The position numbers and the translations under genes are program-made. A model generated the notes under the pieces. It saw only the letters and a program-made list of their open reading frames with translations, did no database searches and had not been told where the DNA came from. Below are positions 35,499 through 47,803 of a stretch of DNA of 64,000 bases, one piece after another; the first letter of the stretch is position 1; the number at the start of each line of letters is the position of its first letter. The stretch is from Sciurus carolinensis (taxonomy: Eukaryota > Chordata > Mammalia > Rodentia > Sciuridae). The stretch is from contig NC_062222.1 in NCBI RefSeq assembly GCF_902686445.1, positions 45,799,292 through 45,863,291 on the forward strand, written 5' to 3'.

Positions 35499-37299
35499 AT
35501 GAAATGGCTATTTGAAATATATTTCAACTTAGCTACTTGGCAACTAAAAGAAATTTGAGAATTTTTAATCCAATATCTAGAATTAGAGATAACCAAGCTA
35601 AATTATTTCAAGTTGCTTCCACTTCAACACAATGATCAAACATTCTGTGTTTTCCCCATCTTACCAGAAGAAATCACATCACAGAAAGTTCATCACAGAA
35701 ACAGATATTAAGGCACCCCTGCAGTTCACCTTTCTGACTCTCAGTATCTGGGTCAGTTTTTGATAGCCTTTTCCATGTTTTCATAGAAAGTAAAGATTTT
35801 CTATTCAAAGGAAGCATTGTTGTAATATTTGTATATTAGGAATTCAAGATATTCAGAAGCTGGTCAATAAAATAATTCTATACATTCATCATTAAAGGTG
35901 GAAATACCATTTGGTCTAATTAAATCAACACATTAGCAAAATCAGGGAAAGAAATGTATTCATATAAATCGCTTAAAAATAATGCATTAGTTTGAAATAT
36001 GTAGTTAACTGATGAAAGCCCCATTTTTTAACTAACTGTCTAAAGCAAGGACCACAACATCCAGGACAAAAGCCTGTGCTGACCTTCCCAATTATGCTAA
36101 GCCAGCTTGGTACTCCAAAAGGATTTGAATTTGAATACCTTTAGACTGGGCAAGCCATTCTGAAGTTCCCACAGTATTCACAGTGTTTTCAACCCAATAA
36201 CTCTGTTCCCTATCCATAAATGATCTTTAATTTGTGACCTCTAGTCTATTTCATTATTCTTTTCTTTTTGTGTCCATTTAAATTATATTGTTCCTATTTT
36301 CATTTTTTAAATATTAAAATGATTTTAGGTTTTCTTAAATGTAAGCTGCTCTTTTTTATTTTAATGGTGTCCAAAACATTTCAATCTCTTCTAGAAGCTT
36401 TTTGACATGAATTCCTTAAATAAACACATTATTGCCAAAGATTTGAGAAGACACAATAATTTTGAGAGTCTTCTAGTTTCAACCCCAAAGAAGTTAACCC
36501 ACTTTTGCTAACATAAGAATATGTGTGTATATATATATATATATTTTTTTTTTTTTCTTAGATTTAAATTCCTTGAGGCATCATTCAAACTTCACATGAG
36601 GTGCAGAGTGTAGTAATTAGCAGTGGGCTGCTTACATTTGCCAATATATTTGTACAAACATATGTTGGCACTTGGTTCCATATCAGCTACACATCAAAGA
36701 AGGATGCTGAGAAGAAATTATTCTACCTCAGGGCTGGATTAGTGGTCTGTGCCTGAAATAGGCCTCATTTAAGGGTATGGTGCAGGGGCAATTAAAGAAC
36801 CTGCATGGCCTGGGTACCCAAGTGAATCCACTTTAAAAAGCAGTGTTGAATATTTCTGTCATTCTGTTTCTAGCTCTACCACTGTGATCCTGGAGCAAGA
36901 AGCAACATCTTTCATCTTCTGTTTGCCAGGGTGCAAAAGGGGAACCACATTATTCTCTCCTGACACCTCACAGAAGGATGGGCATGTCCAGAATTCTCAT
37001 GCTAGAAATGTTGGTACTTCTAAGAACATCCTTCTCCAAGTTATGGACATGCCCAGATCCACACCCACCGCTCCTCTCCAAAGAGATTAAAACCCACCAT
37101 GCTCAATACAGCCAGTCCATAAACCAAAGACTGAGGAAAAGCTCCAGAATCTCACTCCCAAGAAAGATGAGCATTCCTTTTATTACTATGAACATTACTA
37201 TGAACTACTGTTCAAAATAAGCCAATGTATTTTAACGAAAACAAATAATTTTAATAATATTAGAACAAACAATATTCAAAGTTCTGTTCACAATTCCCC
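35499..37299. other. No recognisable feature
   Basis: About 1.8 kb of AT-rich DNA. It includes a short (TA)n plus T run at 36525-36556. Small frames near 36880-37220 lack domains. Confidence 0.5.
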
Positions 37300-37440
37300 T
37301 CTCTCAATCTTCCATAACTTTTTAAAGTAGGTATAATTATTCTCATTTTACATATAAGGCAACAGAATTAGATAGTAAGTTATCTAAGGTCACACCACTA
37401 GTAAGACACAAAAGCAAAATTTTAACCAAACATGGACTCC
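37300..37440 (-). mobile_element. MIR SINE, antisense
   Basis: 'taggtataattattctcatt', 'ttacatataaggcaacagaa', 'taagttatctaaggtcacac', 'cactagtaagacacaaaagc' and 'aaccaaacatggactcc' follow MIR in reverse complement. Confidence 0.75.
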
Positions 37441-37779
37441 AAAAGCAAGTAATTTAACTATTCTACCAAGTTAACTGTTGAGGTAAACTCATCACAAAAT
37501 AATCAAGAAGGAACTGTCAATTAGTAAATGTACTGAAGACATCTCATAGCAGTTTGGGAAAGTCAACTGTGAAATTTTCAGAAATTCTGTGACAGTCATT
37601 ATTAACAATAAATTTAAATATTGCAATTAAATAAATTATATTAAAAACAAGGTAAGAAATCTCAAAACTATTTACCTGGTAAAATGAATAAACATAATTT
37701 CAAGATAGGCTAAGTCACATTACCAAGAGATAGATTGCTCATGGAGAAATACTGGGAATGCAAATTTTAAAAGCCACTG

Positions 37780-38270
37780 TTTTAATTATTGATTACTACT
37801 TAATGGGCTATTTCAAAATGTAGTGAACTAAACAACAACCATTTTATTATATCTTATGATTTTTGAGTTAATATTTCAGCAGAGCTAGGCTGGACCATTT
37901 GTGTGCTCTGCATGTTGTCAGTGAAGTAGCAGATAAGCTGGCCTTGATTACTCAAGACTATTTCACTCGCACATCTGGTGTCTTCGCAGATCTGCTTGGA
38001 AGGCTGAACTCTGGGACTGTTGACTGGAATACGAACACGTGCCTCTCCACAGCTGTCTCGAGGTAGTTGGACTTATGTGAAATTCAAGGCTCCTAGTGGG
38101 GAAAGAAAAGTCCAAAAGACAAAAAGCAAAAGGTCTTAAAGCAGAGTCACAAAACTAGTTCAGCATTATGTCTGCCATATTGCAGCCTCAGAGTGTTTGT
38201 TCCCAGATCAAGGGGAGAGGATATAAACCCCACAACTTGATGGAGGAGGGTCAGATGGATTTTGCCCCCT
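37780..38270. mobile_element. Probable old interspersed repeat, unassigned
   Basis: 'attttattatatcttatgat' followed by 'cagcagagctaggctggacc', 'ctgcttggaaggctgaactc' and 'gccatattgcagcctcagag' resembles a dispersed mammalian element, but I cannot give family or strand. 37441-37779 and 38271-38616 show nothing. Confidence 0.3.
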
Positions 38271-38616
38271 CTGATCTATCACCAAATTATTATTGTTTCT
38301 TTTGTCTCTATCATATTTACTTTTTAATCATTATTATTTAGAGATATGTCCAAAATATTTATAGGTAAAATAATATGATGTTTCAGATATTTAGGATGTA
38401 AGCATAAGTGAATCGAGTATAGATGGAATAAGCTTGGCCATGAGGCAATAAGGACAGCTGAATGGGGATTCATCACACCCTATTCATATAGAACTTCTCT
38501 ATCTTAAAAAATCAAAAGAAAAAGTACTGCAAAACACACAAAACATTAGCCTAATGGGAACCTCCAACACAAGGGAAGAGTTAAAGGGTACAAAAATGCA
38601 GTTTTTTATAAACTAG

Positions 38617-39069
38617 TATGTTGGTCAACTTTTCATCACTGTAATAAATACTTGAGAAAAACAAGACAACTTAGAGGAGAAAGGATTTATTATTGTGGTT
38701 CACAGTTTCAGCCCTTTCAGTCATGGTCAGCTGACTCCATTGCTTTGGGTCTGAAACATCATGGCAGAAGGGCATAGCAGAGGGAGACTGCTCAGTTTAT
38801 GCCTCTAGGAAGCAGAGAGAGAAGAAAGGAGCCAGGGTCCTGCCCCCAGTGACTGGTTTCCTCTAACCATGTCCCATCTTCCTTCAGGTTCCATTCCTCC
38901 CAGTAGTCCATTCAGATTATTAATCCGTCAGATGCATTCATTCACTGATGAAATCAGAACCCTCATGATTCAATCACTCCCCAAAAGCCCCACCTCTGAA
39001 CATTGCTGCATTGGGAACCAAGTGTTCAAACACAAACTTTGAGGAACATTCTGGATACAAATCATAACA
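38617..39069 (-). mobile_element. MTD-like MaLR LTR, antisense
   Basis: Antisense order: 'gttggtcaacttttcatcac', 'cttgagaaaaacaagacaac', 'ggatttattattgtggttca', 'cattgctttgggtctgaaac', 'atcatggcagaagggcatag', 'cctgcccccagtgactggtt', and the end 'aacattctggatacaaatca'. Perfect 5-bp target duplication actag at 38612-38616 and 39070-39074, as expected for ERVL/MaLR. Longer than the 10536 copy by a segment around 38900-38990. Short open frames inside are incidental. Confidence 0.88.
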
Positions 39070-39074
39070 ACTAG

Positions 39075-39654
39075 CCTGTCTGGGGATCTTTGGAGAAACA
39101 GCTGCTTCCAGGACCAGGCAGCAAAGATACAAAATAAGCAAAATAAGCCTTGGGATTCTTGTAGGGTCAGAAAATAAGAAATGTTCAAATAAAAAGGAAA
39201 AACATGGTGAAAGGGCCATATCCAAAAGATATAGAAACCAACTAAGAGTGCTTTCAATGACCAAAGCTAGAACACTGTGAACAAAAAAATGAATAAAATA
39301 GTATTTGTTTATAACACAGAATGGAAGCAAACATCCATAAGTTCATACTAACATAAATAAACAATTAAGTAAATGGGGCAGATAAACAAATTTCCCATGC
39401 CCTTCTGGAGGTAGAGAATAACTCTCCAATTCTTTAGTGCAGATTTATTGTGTCTTCCTCCCTAAAGAGAGGAAAGGAATACATTTGCAGTAGAGAAAAC
39501 ATTACCTCAACCAGGTGATCAAGATTAACCTCAACAATGATAAGTCATGTTGATTGTATGTATGCTTGATATGACAGGGTGGTAATGGCACTTTATCTCT
39601 GTAGTCATCATCCCCACAAACCATAATCCCAGAGTAAACATAAGAAAAAATCAG
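39075..39654. other. No recognisable feature
   Basis: Unassigned DNA between two antisense LTRs; no gene seen. Confidence 0.5.
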
Positions 39655-40018
39655 TGACTTTGTCCATCAGTGCTACTATAACAAAAGGCCACAGACTGAG
39701 TAATTTGCAAAGAACAGAATTTATTTTCTCACAGTTTTAGAAGAAGGGAAATCCAAGATCCAGGCTCCAAGGGATTCAGTGTCTGGTGCCGGCTTACTCT
39801 CTGCTTCAAAGATGGCATCTCCTCACTGCATCCTCACACAGGGGAAAAGGCAAACATTTTCCCTCAGTCATAATTTTTTAGGCACTAATCCCATTTTTAA
39901 AGGGTTCATCCTAATGACCCACTCACTTTTTCCAAAGGTCCCACCTCTTAATACCAACACTTTGGAGATTAGATATTAACCTATGAATTTGGGAGGACAA
40001 AAACACCCATGTAATAGC
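39655..40018 (-). mobile_element. MLT1/MST-type MaLR LTR, antisense
   Basis: 'atcagtgctactataacaaa', 'ccacagactgagtaatttgc', 'tctcacagttttagaagaag', 'caaagatggcatctcctcac', 'aatcccatttttaaagggtt', 'gtcccacctcttaataccaa' and 'aacctatgaatttgggagga' reproduce an MLT1-group LTR in reverse complement. Confidence 0.85.
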
Positions 40019-43000
40019 AGGCAAAACCTAAGAAAACATTAATAAAGAATGGAATTTTGTATCAATATTGCTTCATTATTTATAACAAATATATCACACA
40101 AATGTAGGATGTTAATAATGAGGACATGGCGTGTGAGTTATATAGTGACTCTCTGTATCATCTTTATTATTTTTATAAACCTAAAACTATATGATAATAT
40201 AAAGATTATTTTCAGAATCAAAAAGGTGTTCCTGCAGCCTTGATGGAAATATGACAGAATCTAGAGCTTTGAAACAGTTTCTCTAGTCCCTACAGAAGAG
40301 ACTTGGAAGCAGCCACAGAAACCTGCCCTTCAACTCACTGAAGACCACTGCCCAATCTAGTTGTTAGATGAAAACAGATGGCATCAAGAGAGACCCTCCC
40401 TGACCAAAAAGGCCAGCTTCTTTCCATATCTAATATACTGCCTTATGTTGATGAATTTCTGCCCTACAGCACAAAGCAATGCAGAATGAAGATCTAATGC
40501 TTCCTGAAAGACAGCAGGGGTGCTGAGGATGTTCTTGGCCACAAACCAAAAAACACTGAGGAGGCATAAAGAAACTCATCCATTTTCTAAAATGCCAAAA
40601 GGTCAGGGTGTTTTGTAGACTCTGAATGAATCTGTATCAACATGTTTCTTGATATTCTAGAAAGAAATAATTTCTTAACAGGTCTAAAGATTCATTTTTA
40701 AGAGGTCTTAACAATGCCATATATCATCCAAAATAGGTCCACACTGGAGTTTGCTCAGTTCCAGGAGGAAACGTCTTGATCCCGGAGTAATCCTCACACT
40801 CAGAACACTTCAGCACACCATGACAAGGAAAGTCTTGTTTCTCATTCTGGCAGTTGTGAAAAGGGAAGGCACTAAAAAATCAGGGCCTTCTCACTCCTGG
40901 GTAACCTTGATGAGCAGCTGTAGGCAATCACTACTGAACAGTCTCTCATGGCATTGAGTCAAAAGCAACCTGCCTCTGGTACTGAAATTACTTTTGGCTA
41001 CCATTGAGGGAAGTTCCACCTTTTCCTGGAGTCCTTCAGTAGGGCAGGAGCGGTCAACATCGAAACATACTGCCAAGCTCATATTTGAGGGACCACACCC
41101 CCAAGGCTACCCTAACCACTTGCATGTGACAAGTTATGGTACTTGTTCATGACAGTTATGGTATCCCCTTGAAACAAGTGCTCCCAATAACATTCCTCTG
41201 CTGTAGAAAGAAGCTGAGGCTCACCCACTGGTCCACAAGAACTGGAGTTTTCACACCCACTGGACTTGAAAATTAGTTTTTAGATTCTATCCATGAATTA
41301 TGGTGTAGAGTATGTTATATAATCATCTTCAAATCTGTGTAATTTCTTTTATTTGTGATGATAAATTCCCTTGGGAAGAACTAATGGAAAATCTGATTTC
41401 TGCCAAGTATGTGAAAATTAAGTTAACATTAAACTCCTTATAGAATCAATTATTCATACCAACAGAGGAGGGTAGTGACAGATATTTTAAATGTCCAAAT
41501 GTAAAGGTATATAAATTTGTGAAATAAGAATATTTATCTTTGACTTATATGATGTTAAAATTAGCTTGTCTTATCTAAGTACACACTCAACAAGTGCCAC
41601 AGAAACAGATCAGCGGCCTTTTGTGTCAACTGAAAGACATGCTCTGGGATCAAGCATCATCTTCGCTTTCCACTCTATGCAGAGAAACCAGATCCTCCTT
41701 TGTGGGGACCAGCCCACAGTATTTCAGACACACCAGAAATGGTCAGGCAGTCAGAGGAGTGATAACCCACCATTTCTGAAAAGAAAGAACTAAAAGAAAA
41801 CTGCACCCATAAATTTCAAACATAGTTTTATCACCTAAATTCGACTTGCTGTACTTTAATTAAGTTGCATCGGCAGCTTTATATTTGAGGTCTGCAGACT
41901 TTAACGATGTTAGGGAATAATTCAGTGACCAAAGAAGCTCTTGTTACAAAATGGCATTTAATTGTTGGACCCCCAGGAGGCACTCAGGAATATAATTTCC
42001 CGGAAGCCACTCACCAAGACAGACATGAGGTAAAATTTAAGAAATGGTCTCTCAAAGACATGAAGGAACAGGAACCAGAACAAAAACTGGCAGACATAGG
42101 TACACAAGATTGACAATAGATAATGGTCTCCATTTACCACTTGGATGGAATCTTAATTATGTGCTATTTACTAAAGAGGGGATAGAGTGAGTATAAAATA
42201 TAGAGATGTATCTAATTGACATTTTTAAAGTATTTGTTTTAGAACAACACAGAAAGTGAGCAGATATCTACTGACTAACTGAATCAGTAAAAGAAATTTT
42301 ACTAATCCAAATGAACAACTTTTCTTAAATGCAAACTTTTACATGGGTGATAATTAAACTTTAACTGATCTTATAGAGATTTTTATAGTACTTAAGGCGG
42401 CTGCAGAGGACTGGTGGGGGGGGTCCCTTTAGAAAGCTTTCAGCCCCACTGAGGAATCCACGGCACTGTCATTTATATGTCCCATCTACAGCAACAACTT
42501 CAGTTATTTGGAGTGGGTAGTTTTATTTGTGGAGAATGACATCAATTGCTTTACTTTTTCTCTGATTTTGAGCATTTCATTTAGATACTTCATACTCTAA
42601 AGGCAGACAAACAGAAACAGAGAAGGTAACATATATATTAATATTTGGGGACTCTTAAAATATCTGTGTCATCTACGACTTCTCTAAAAACTATCCCAGA
42701 TGACTTTAAAAGAAAGAAAAAAACCTCTTAATCCATCCATTATATATTCAATATGAGGCACCTAATATTTACAACTGCGCTTGAAGTATTTTAAATACTT
42801 ATTTAATCATTGGCTTCCATTTTTTCAAATGCTATGCAAAGTTTCATTTTAAATATATCTCATGATACTATTTTTCAGCGCGAGTCCATCAACTCCATTA
42901 ATATCACATGTTTTATACGTTTCATGACTGTCCTTTGTCTTCTGTTATTGGAGTTGGAAACTGGAAAAACTGCAAATTTCATTTATTAAAAAAAATGACA

Positions 43001-43678
43001 GCCTTAAGCAAACTTACATTGCAAATCTTATCCTTAGGTGCTAATACTGTTGAATATGCCTTGTAGCCAACCAAAAATATTCTTGAAATTCTTTACTCCA
43101 TAAGTAGTTAAAGTAAGAAGCTCCTCAATGTCAGTGACCTGGACATGAAATAACTGAAGATACAAAAAACAAGAGAGGGTGGGAAAGAGAAAAAAAGGAC
43201 ACAAAGAAAAGATTGGGATGGGAAAGGAAAGGGGAGCCAAGAACAAACCTTTCCCACTTCACATTTATGTATAGGTTCAGGCTTGTCTTTAAACAAATGT
43301 TCAGCCAACAAACCAAGAAATGTGAGTTCCTATTCTGACATCTCCACTTCACCTTCCTAAATCATTCGATTCTCCCCTACTTTGACAACCTACTATTCCT
43401 CATCTTTCCATCACATAACCCTATGCCACTTGAACCTCAAATCTGCCTATGAAATGTTAAACAGAGATACAAACCATGTCACATTTGGGAAAAAAAGACT
43501 TCTCCCAGACCCTAACCTGCTTTCAACCCATGACATTCAGTGGCCTCATAGAAAGTGGTGGTATCATGTGGTCAGAACCTAGAGTAAACAATCTAAGAAT
43601 CATGTCAAAGATCTGGATCATGGGAATTGCACATTTTTGTTTTTATACTTCAATCAAAGTCACCAAACATTTTCAATT
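40019..43678. other. Long stretch with no recognisable feature
   Basis: About 3.7 kb. 40270-41280 and 41560-42120 are less AT-rich than the rest. Open frames of 60-75 codons there have no domain I recognise. A run of nine or so G at 42415-42422 lies in otherwise ordinary DNA. No RNA gene or named repeat. Confidence 0.4.
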
Positions 43679-43694
43679 AAAAAAATGCATCCAG

Positions 43695-43767
43695 GCTGGG
43701 GAGATAGCTCGGTTGGTAGAGTGCTTGCCTCGCAAGCACAAGGCCCTGCGTTCAATCCCCAGCACCA

Positions 43768-43799
<32 letters not shown>
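43695..43799 (+). mobile_element. Young ID SINE with 31-A tail
   Basis: Near-consensus body (gctggggagatagctcggtt, ggtagagtgcttgcctcgca, gcacaaggccctgcgttcaa, tccccagcaccac) with a pure A31 tail at 43769-43799. Target duplication, including preceding A, up to aaaaaaatgcatccag: left copy 43679-43694, right copy ending at 43808. The long uninterrupted tail and low divergence indicate recent insertion. A and B boxes look intact. Confidence 0.95.
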
Positions 43800-43801
<2 letters not shown>

Positions 43802-43808
43802 CATCCAG

Positions 43809-44313
43809 GGTTGTCAAGTCATGTGCCAAACTTCAGTTGAAGGCAATTTGAAATGGTTAGGTTATGAAATGATCAAATAGCAACTTGGTAAATGGAAACA
43901 CTGACAGACTTTTAGCTCATGACATTCTTCCACAGATCAAGACAGCTAAACTGAAGAAATGCTCAGAAGTTTCAAGCAGGTAGACTGAGATACCTTCCTC
44001 TTCAGCCTGAGCTCCATCACACACCTTCCCTGCAGAGGAAAACTTGTCTTCAAACCTGGGATTGCCCTGAAACTCTTGCACCCTGAAGTTGGCCAGCTGC
44101 AGGATGCAAAGGAAGGAACAGATAATGCCTTGCACAAGCCTGGGCACCCAGGACCTTGGGGAGAAGAAAAGTCACTGGCTTCAGCTCAGATGGTCTGAGT
44201 TCCAGGATTGGTTGACCACTAGTTCTCTGTGGATCCTTCCAAAAAATGTTTCTTGGATTTCCCACTGACCCATCAACCTATTTGCTTCCCTATTAGAAGC
44301 CATATGCTCCCAG
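43809..44313. other. No recognisable feature
   Basis: Unassigned, moderately GC-rich at 43980-44180. Minus-strand frames of 63-76 codons have no domains. Confidence 0.45.
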
Positions 44314-44327
44314 CCTAATGTGACTTT

Positions 44328-44545
44328 CTTTTTTCTTTTTCTTTTTTATGCTACCAGGAATTGAAGCCAAGGATGCTTAACCATGGAGCCACATTCCCAG
44401 CCCTTTTTACTTTTTATTTTGAGACAGGGTCTCACTAAGTTGCTTAAAGTCTCACTAAATTGCTGAGGCTGGCTTTGAACTTGTGATCCTCCTGCCTCAG
44501 TCGCTGGAGCCACTTGGATTACAGACGTGCACGACTGCACAGAGC
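44328..44545 (-). mobile_element. B1-ID dimeric SINE (MEN type), antisense
   Basis: Antisense order: T-rich tail, 'ctaccaggaattgaagccaa' (ID B box side), 'ggagccacattcccagccc', 'ttttgagacagggtctcact', 'ggctggctttgaacttgtga', 'cctgcctcagtcgctggagc'. Target duplication cctaatgtgacttt at 44314-44327 and 44546-44559. Confidence 0.95.
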
Positions 44546-44559
44546 CCTAATGTGACTTT

Positions 44560-45699
44560 TTTGTGTGCATCATAACCATGCACTCGGATCATAACAAAAC
44601 TGCTTGTGTAAAAATGTCTTGCCAGGCTAAAACCTTTACATACTTATTTTTTAAAAACTCAGATAACTACATGTCTAATGTTTCCATTACTTCAAGGGAA
44701 GTTTTCATGTTTAAAGGCTGTAAAACTTACATTGCGAAATTTTCACTTCATAAATGTTTCCCAACAAATCTAACCTCTTGAAAAGCTTTCATGAAAGGTC
44801 ACTAATAGACCATTGACCTTCTTTAAATTGTGAAGTGATCAGAATTGCATTTTGAATATTATCCAAACATGCTTGTTGAGAAACACCTTCATTTCTGCTT
44901 AGCCCTTAGCACTAATTTTACCATGTAATTCATCCTTTCGGAACCCTGAGAGACTATATTCAAACAGTTATACTGACAATTTTTAAAAACTTGCTTAATT
45001 AAGTGAGTAGGATTTCTTTTTCCTTGGTAAAAATTCTCAGCCGATATCTAGATCTTGTTTTAAACCTTGGTATTTTAAGGATTCTTTGAAGGTGTTTGAA
45101 GTATTCTTAATAGTTACTCAATTATTATAAAACTCAATTTCTATTCTTCTAATCTCTATAATCAAATCTTTACTTTCATGACTTCCAATTAAGCTTCTAT
45201 TTTAGGATTATAAGACCAGATATTCATCTTCTGTGACTTGTTACCATCAAGATGAAGGTGGCAAGAATTTCATACATACTTACAGTTGATATGCTTATTG
45301 GGTACACAGTCAGAAATAAAATGTGTGCCAATGTTTCTATATTGCTACTGGGAAAGCACTAATGGCAGATAACTGGATTAATACAAAGAGAAAAAGTACA
45401 TCCTTAAGACTGCAGGTGAGCTAAACAATAAAACATACAATACATCTAAGAACCATGGACAATCTGATTGTATCCAATACTGGTACCGTCTGTCTGTCTT
45501 TGAGTACTGTAACTGGAGTAGCAGCCACAACACAGAGAAACCTGAAGAAATAAAATGCACTTCAGAGGATAAAAATAATTACTGTTGCATAATATGATCA
45601 TAATTTCTGCTTTTGAATTTAAAATGGGTTGAATGATACATTTTATATTGCACGATTATTTTATCACAATGAAATGATAATAACCATAATAGTAACAGC
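44560..45699. other. No recognisable feature
   Basis: AT-rich unassigned DNA; a 72-codon plus-strand frame at 44563-44781 has no domain. Confidence 0.5.
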
Positions 45700-45870
45700 A
45701 ATGGCAGGAAGTATATGTGTGCTTTCTAGGCTAACTACTTCATTTGCCTTATCCTTTAACCTTCAAAGTAGCTCTTCTAGAAAGTACTAGTATTACTCTC
45801 CCTTGCAAGATTTGTAAAACCCAAGGACCACATTGATGAAGTCACTTCTCTAAGTAGGTGTTAATAGAAT
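45700..45870 (-). mobile_element. MIR SINE, antisense
   Basis: 'cttatcctttaaccttcaaa', 'gtagctcttctagaaagtac', 'tagtattactctcccttgca', 'aagtcacttctctaagtagg' fit MIR in reverse complement, decayed in the middle. Confidence 0.55.
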
Positions 45871-46084
45871 GAATAAGCATTAAAGATTTGAATGAACTCC
45901 AAAATCCTTATGGTAGCTTCTGTGATTTTTAACCGCACATAATGACTTCCACTAATGTTAAGGAAAGAAGTTATAATTAGAAAGAAAAGGGACCTACAGT
46001 GAAAAGTAAAACCATCTCACAGTTTTAGCCAAAAGAAAAAGGCAGCTGGGAAATGCCAATAGGGTAGGGCAGTGGGGTCAGTAT

Positions 46085-46850
46085 ATGACTGTTTATTTAT
46101 TCATCCAGGCAAGAAATAATCAGATGTCTACTACAGGCCAGTTCCCAGGCAGTAGGATCCTCAATGGGTAAGAAGATAAGGACCTTACATTCCAGGAGGG
46201 TAGAGAGAAAGCCAGAAAAGTGAACAAATTCATAACAAAGTAATTCCAATTCTCAGCAAGTACTCTGAGGAAGTAAAACTCTGATGGCAAAAAAGTGACA
46301 TGTCAGGTGAAGGCTGCATTAGCCTTGAACAGGGCTTCCCAGTCTTGGTGCTGTTAACACGTGAGGCCAGATAATTCTCTGTTGGGGGGACTGTCCATGC
46401 ATCATAGGCTATTCAGCATCCTTCTTAGCCTCTACCCATGAGATCAATAGCAGACCCTTTTCTTCCTATTTGTCATCAACAGAACAATCTCTAGACATTT
46501 CCAATGTCCCTAAAGGGACAAAGCCACCCTCAATTGTGAAAACTTGGCTTAAAGGATCATGGAAGTCTTCTCTGAAGAGATGACAACTGATGTGATACCA
46601 AATGGTGTGATGGGGCCAACCATGATGCAGCTGAGAGCAAAGCACCTGGGATAGAAGCAAAGGGTGAATTAGGACAAACACCTAAATGTGGAAAGGGCTT
46701 GGTGTACGAGGGATGAGCAGGAAAACTGGAGTGCCAAAGCCTAGCAAGTTGTGGTAAGGAGGTAGGACTAGATGGAAGGGCAGACAGCTTCAGGTCATGG
46801 AGGGTCTGCAGGGAATTGATTCACTTTAACTGTTTTTGTTTATCAGGGGA
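46085..46850 (+). mobile_element. Unnamed ancient long repeat, piece 4 (split by MER20-like)
   Basis: First part: 'tttatttattcatccaggca', 'ctactacaggccagttccca', 'ggaccttacattccaggagg'. After a DNA-transposon insertion it resumes 'catggaagtcttctctgaag' and 'agatgacaactgatgtgata', 'gaaagggcttggtgtacgag', 'caggtcatggagggtctgca'. This is the 5' portion of the same family as pieces 1-3. Confidence 0.5.
46330..46548 (+). mobile_element. MER20-like hAT-Charlie element
   Basis: Starts cagggcttcccagtcttggt and continues 'ggccagataattctctgttg', 'ggggactgtccatgcatcat', 'cattcttagcctctacccat' (approximate order), 'ctagacatttccaatgtccc' and 'ccaccctcaattgtgaaaac', the order of the non-autonomous hAT element MER20. 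It splits the ancient repeat around it. A clean 8-bp target duplication is not visible. Confidence 0.8.
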
Positions 46851-46984
46851 AAAAATGGGAGCAAGAAGATTGTCTTAACTCTAAAGTAGATCATTGAAAA
46901 AAATATTTTTTCTGTTCTTTTTGGAATTCTTAAAAGAGTTTAGCATTTATCACAACTAACATTTGTGTGACCTCTATATTCTGT

Positions 46985-47360
46985 GTAGTCATTCCTTAAA
47001 CTAATGTTTATTGAGTGTCCACTAGGTTACAGACATTTTTAGGCATTTGGGACACGTCGTTGGACAAAAGAAAGATCTTACACTCTATTTTTTTTTTTTT
47101 TTTGCGGTGCTGGGGATTTGAACCCAGGGCCTTGTGCTTGTGAGGCAAGCACTCTACCAACTGAGCTATATCCCCAGACCAGTCTTACACTCTTGAAGTT
47201 AATGTTTTGATTGGATGAGACAGATAAACAATGGATACAATGAGTATTAGTTGAATGAATATAGTAGGATAGAAGACTGTAACTACTATGTACAAAAATA
47301 ATAAGAAAGCAAGATTAAAAGGACAGAAATTATGGTGGAGACACATAGCACAATATACCA
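46985..47360 (+). mobile_element. Unnamed ancient long repeat, piece 5
   Basis: 'gtttattgagtgtccactag', 'gttacagacatttttaggca', 'ttggacaaaagaaagatctt', then after an antisense ID 'gatgagacagataaacaatg'. Same opening module as piece 4 (attgag..ctacta..gcca..cattctagt). Lies only about 135 bp downstream of piece 4, as a second start rather than a continuation. Confidence 0.5.
47087..47182 (-). mobile_element. Young ID SINE, antisense
   Basis: T16 run then 'gcggtgctggggatttgaac', 'ccagggccttgtgcttgtga', 'ggcaagcactctaccaactg', 'agctatatccccag', the reverse complement of a nearly perfect ID body. Perfect 11-bp target duplication tcttacactct at 47076-47086 and 47183-47193. Confidence 0.95.
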
Positions 47361-47593
47361 CAGTAAGTCTGCAAGAGTAAAAGTATAATAAGCACATCAT
47401 GTTCTCTTAGGCAGATAATACACCTCTAGAGATTTCTATTTATTCTTTTATTTTCATCACACTTCTCGCAGGTATCCTATAAGTGGATCTCATGAACTGA
47501 CTGGAAGGCTCCTGAAAACGTGAACAAGACCTCACCACGCAGAGATGTTCAGGGTACCCCAGGAGTATCAAGATGTCTGAAAACCAGCAATGG

Positions 47594-47791
47594 CAGCCAG
47601 TTGTGTTGGCACACTCCTGTAATCCCTCCTGAGGCAGGAGAATCACAAGTTCAAAGTCAGCCTCCGCAATTTAGCAAGGCCCTGAGCAAAACTTAGCAAG
47701 ACTCTGCCTGACAATGAAAAACAAAAAGGGCTGGGGGTGATGCTCAATGGTTAAGTACCTGGGCTCAATCCCCAGTAGCAGGGGAAATAAA
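47594..47791 (+). mobile_element. B1-ID dimeric SINE (MEN type)
   Basis: 'cagccagttgtgttggcaca', 'ctcctgtaatccctcctgag', 'cacaagttcaaagtcagcct', then 'gggctgggggtgatgctcaa' and 'gggctcaatccccagtagc'. The left half lacks part of the B1 middle. Target duplication aaaccagcaatgg (47581-47593) and aaaacagcaatgg (47791-47803). Confidence 0.93.
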
Positions 47792-47803
47792 AAACAGCAA
47801 TGG

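Noticed and set aside
41907..42113. 68-codon plus-strand frame in a somewhat GC-richer stretch, considered as a processed pseudogene or exon
   Set aside because: No recognised protein, no poly-A or target duplication, and no convincing splice sites.
43695..43768. Possible functional tRNA-Ala gene
   Set aside because: A and B boxes are present, but the ID 3' part, A31 tail and target duplication identify a SINE.
43476..43880. 134-codon plus-strand frame with a poly-Lys stretch
   Set aside because: The Lys run is the A31 tail of an ID SINE and the frame crosses SINE boundaries.
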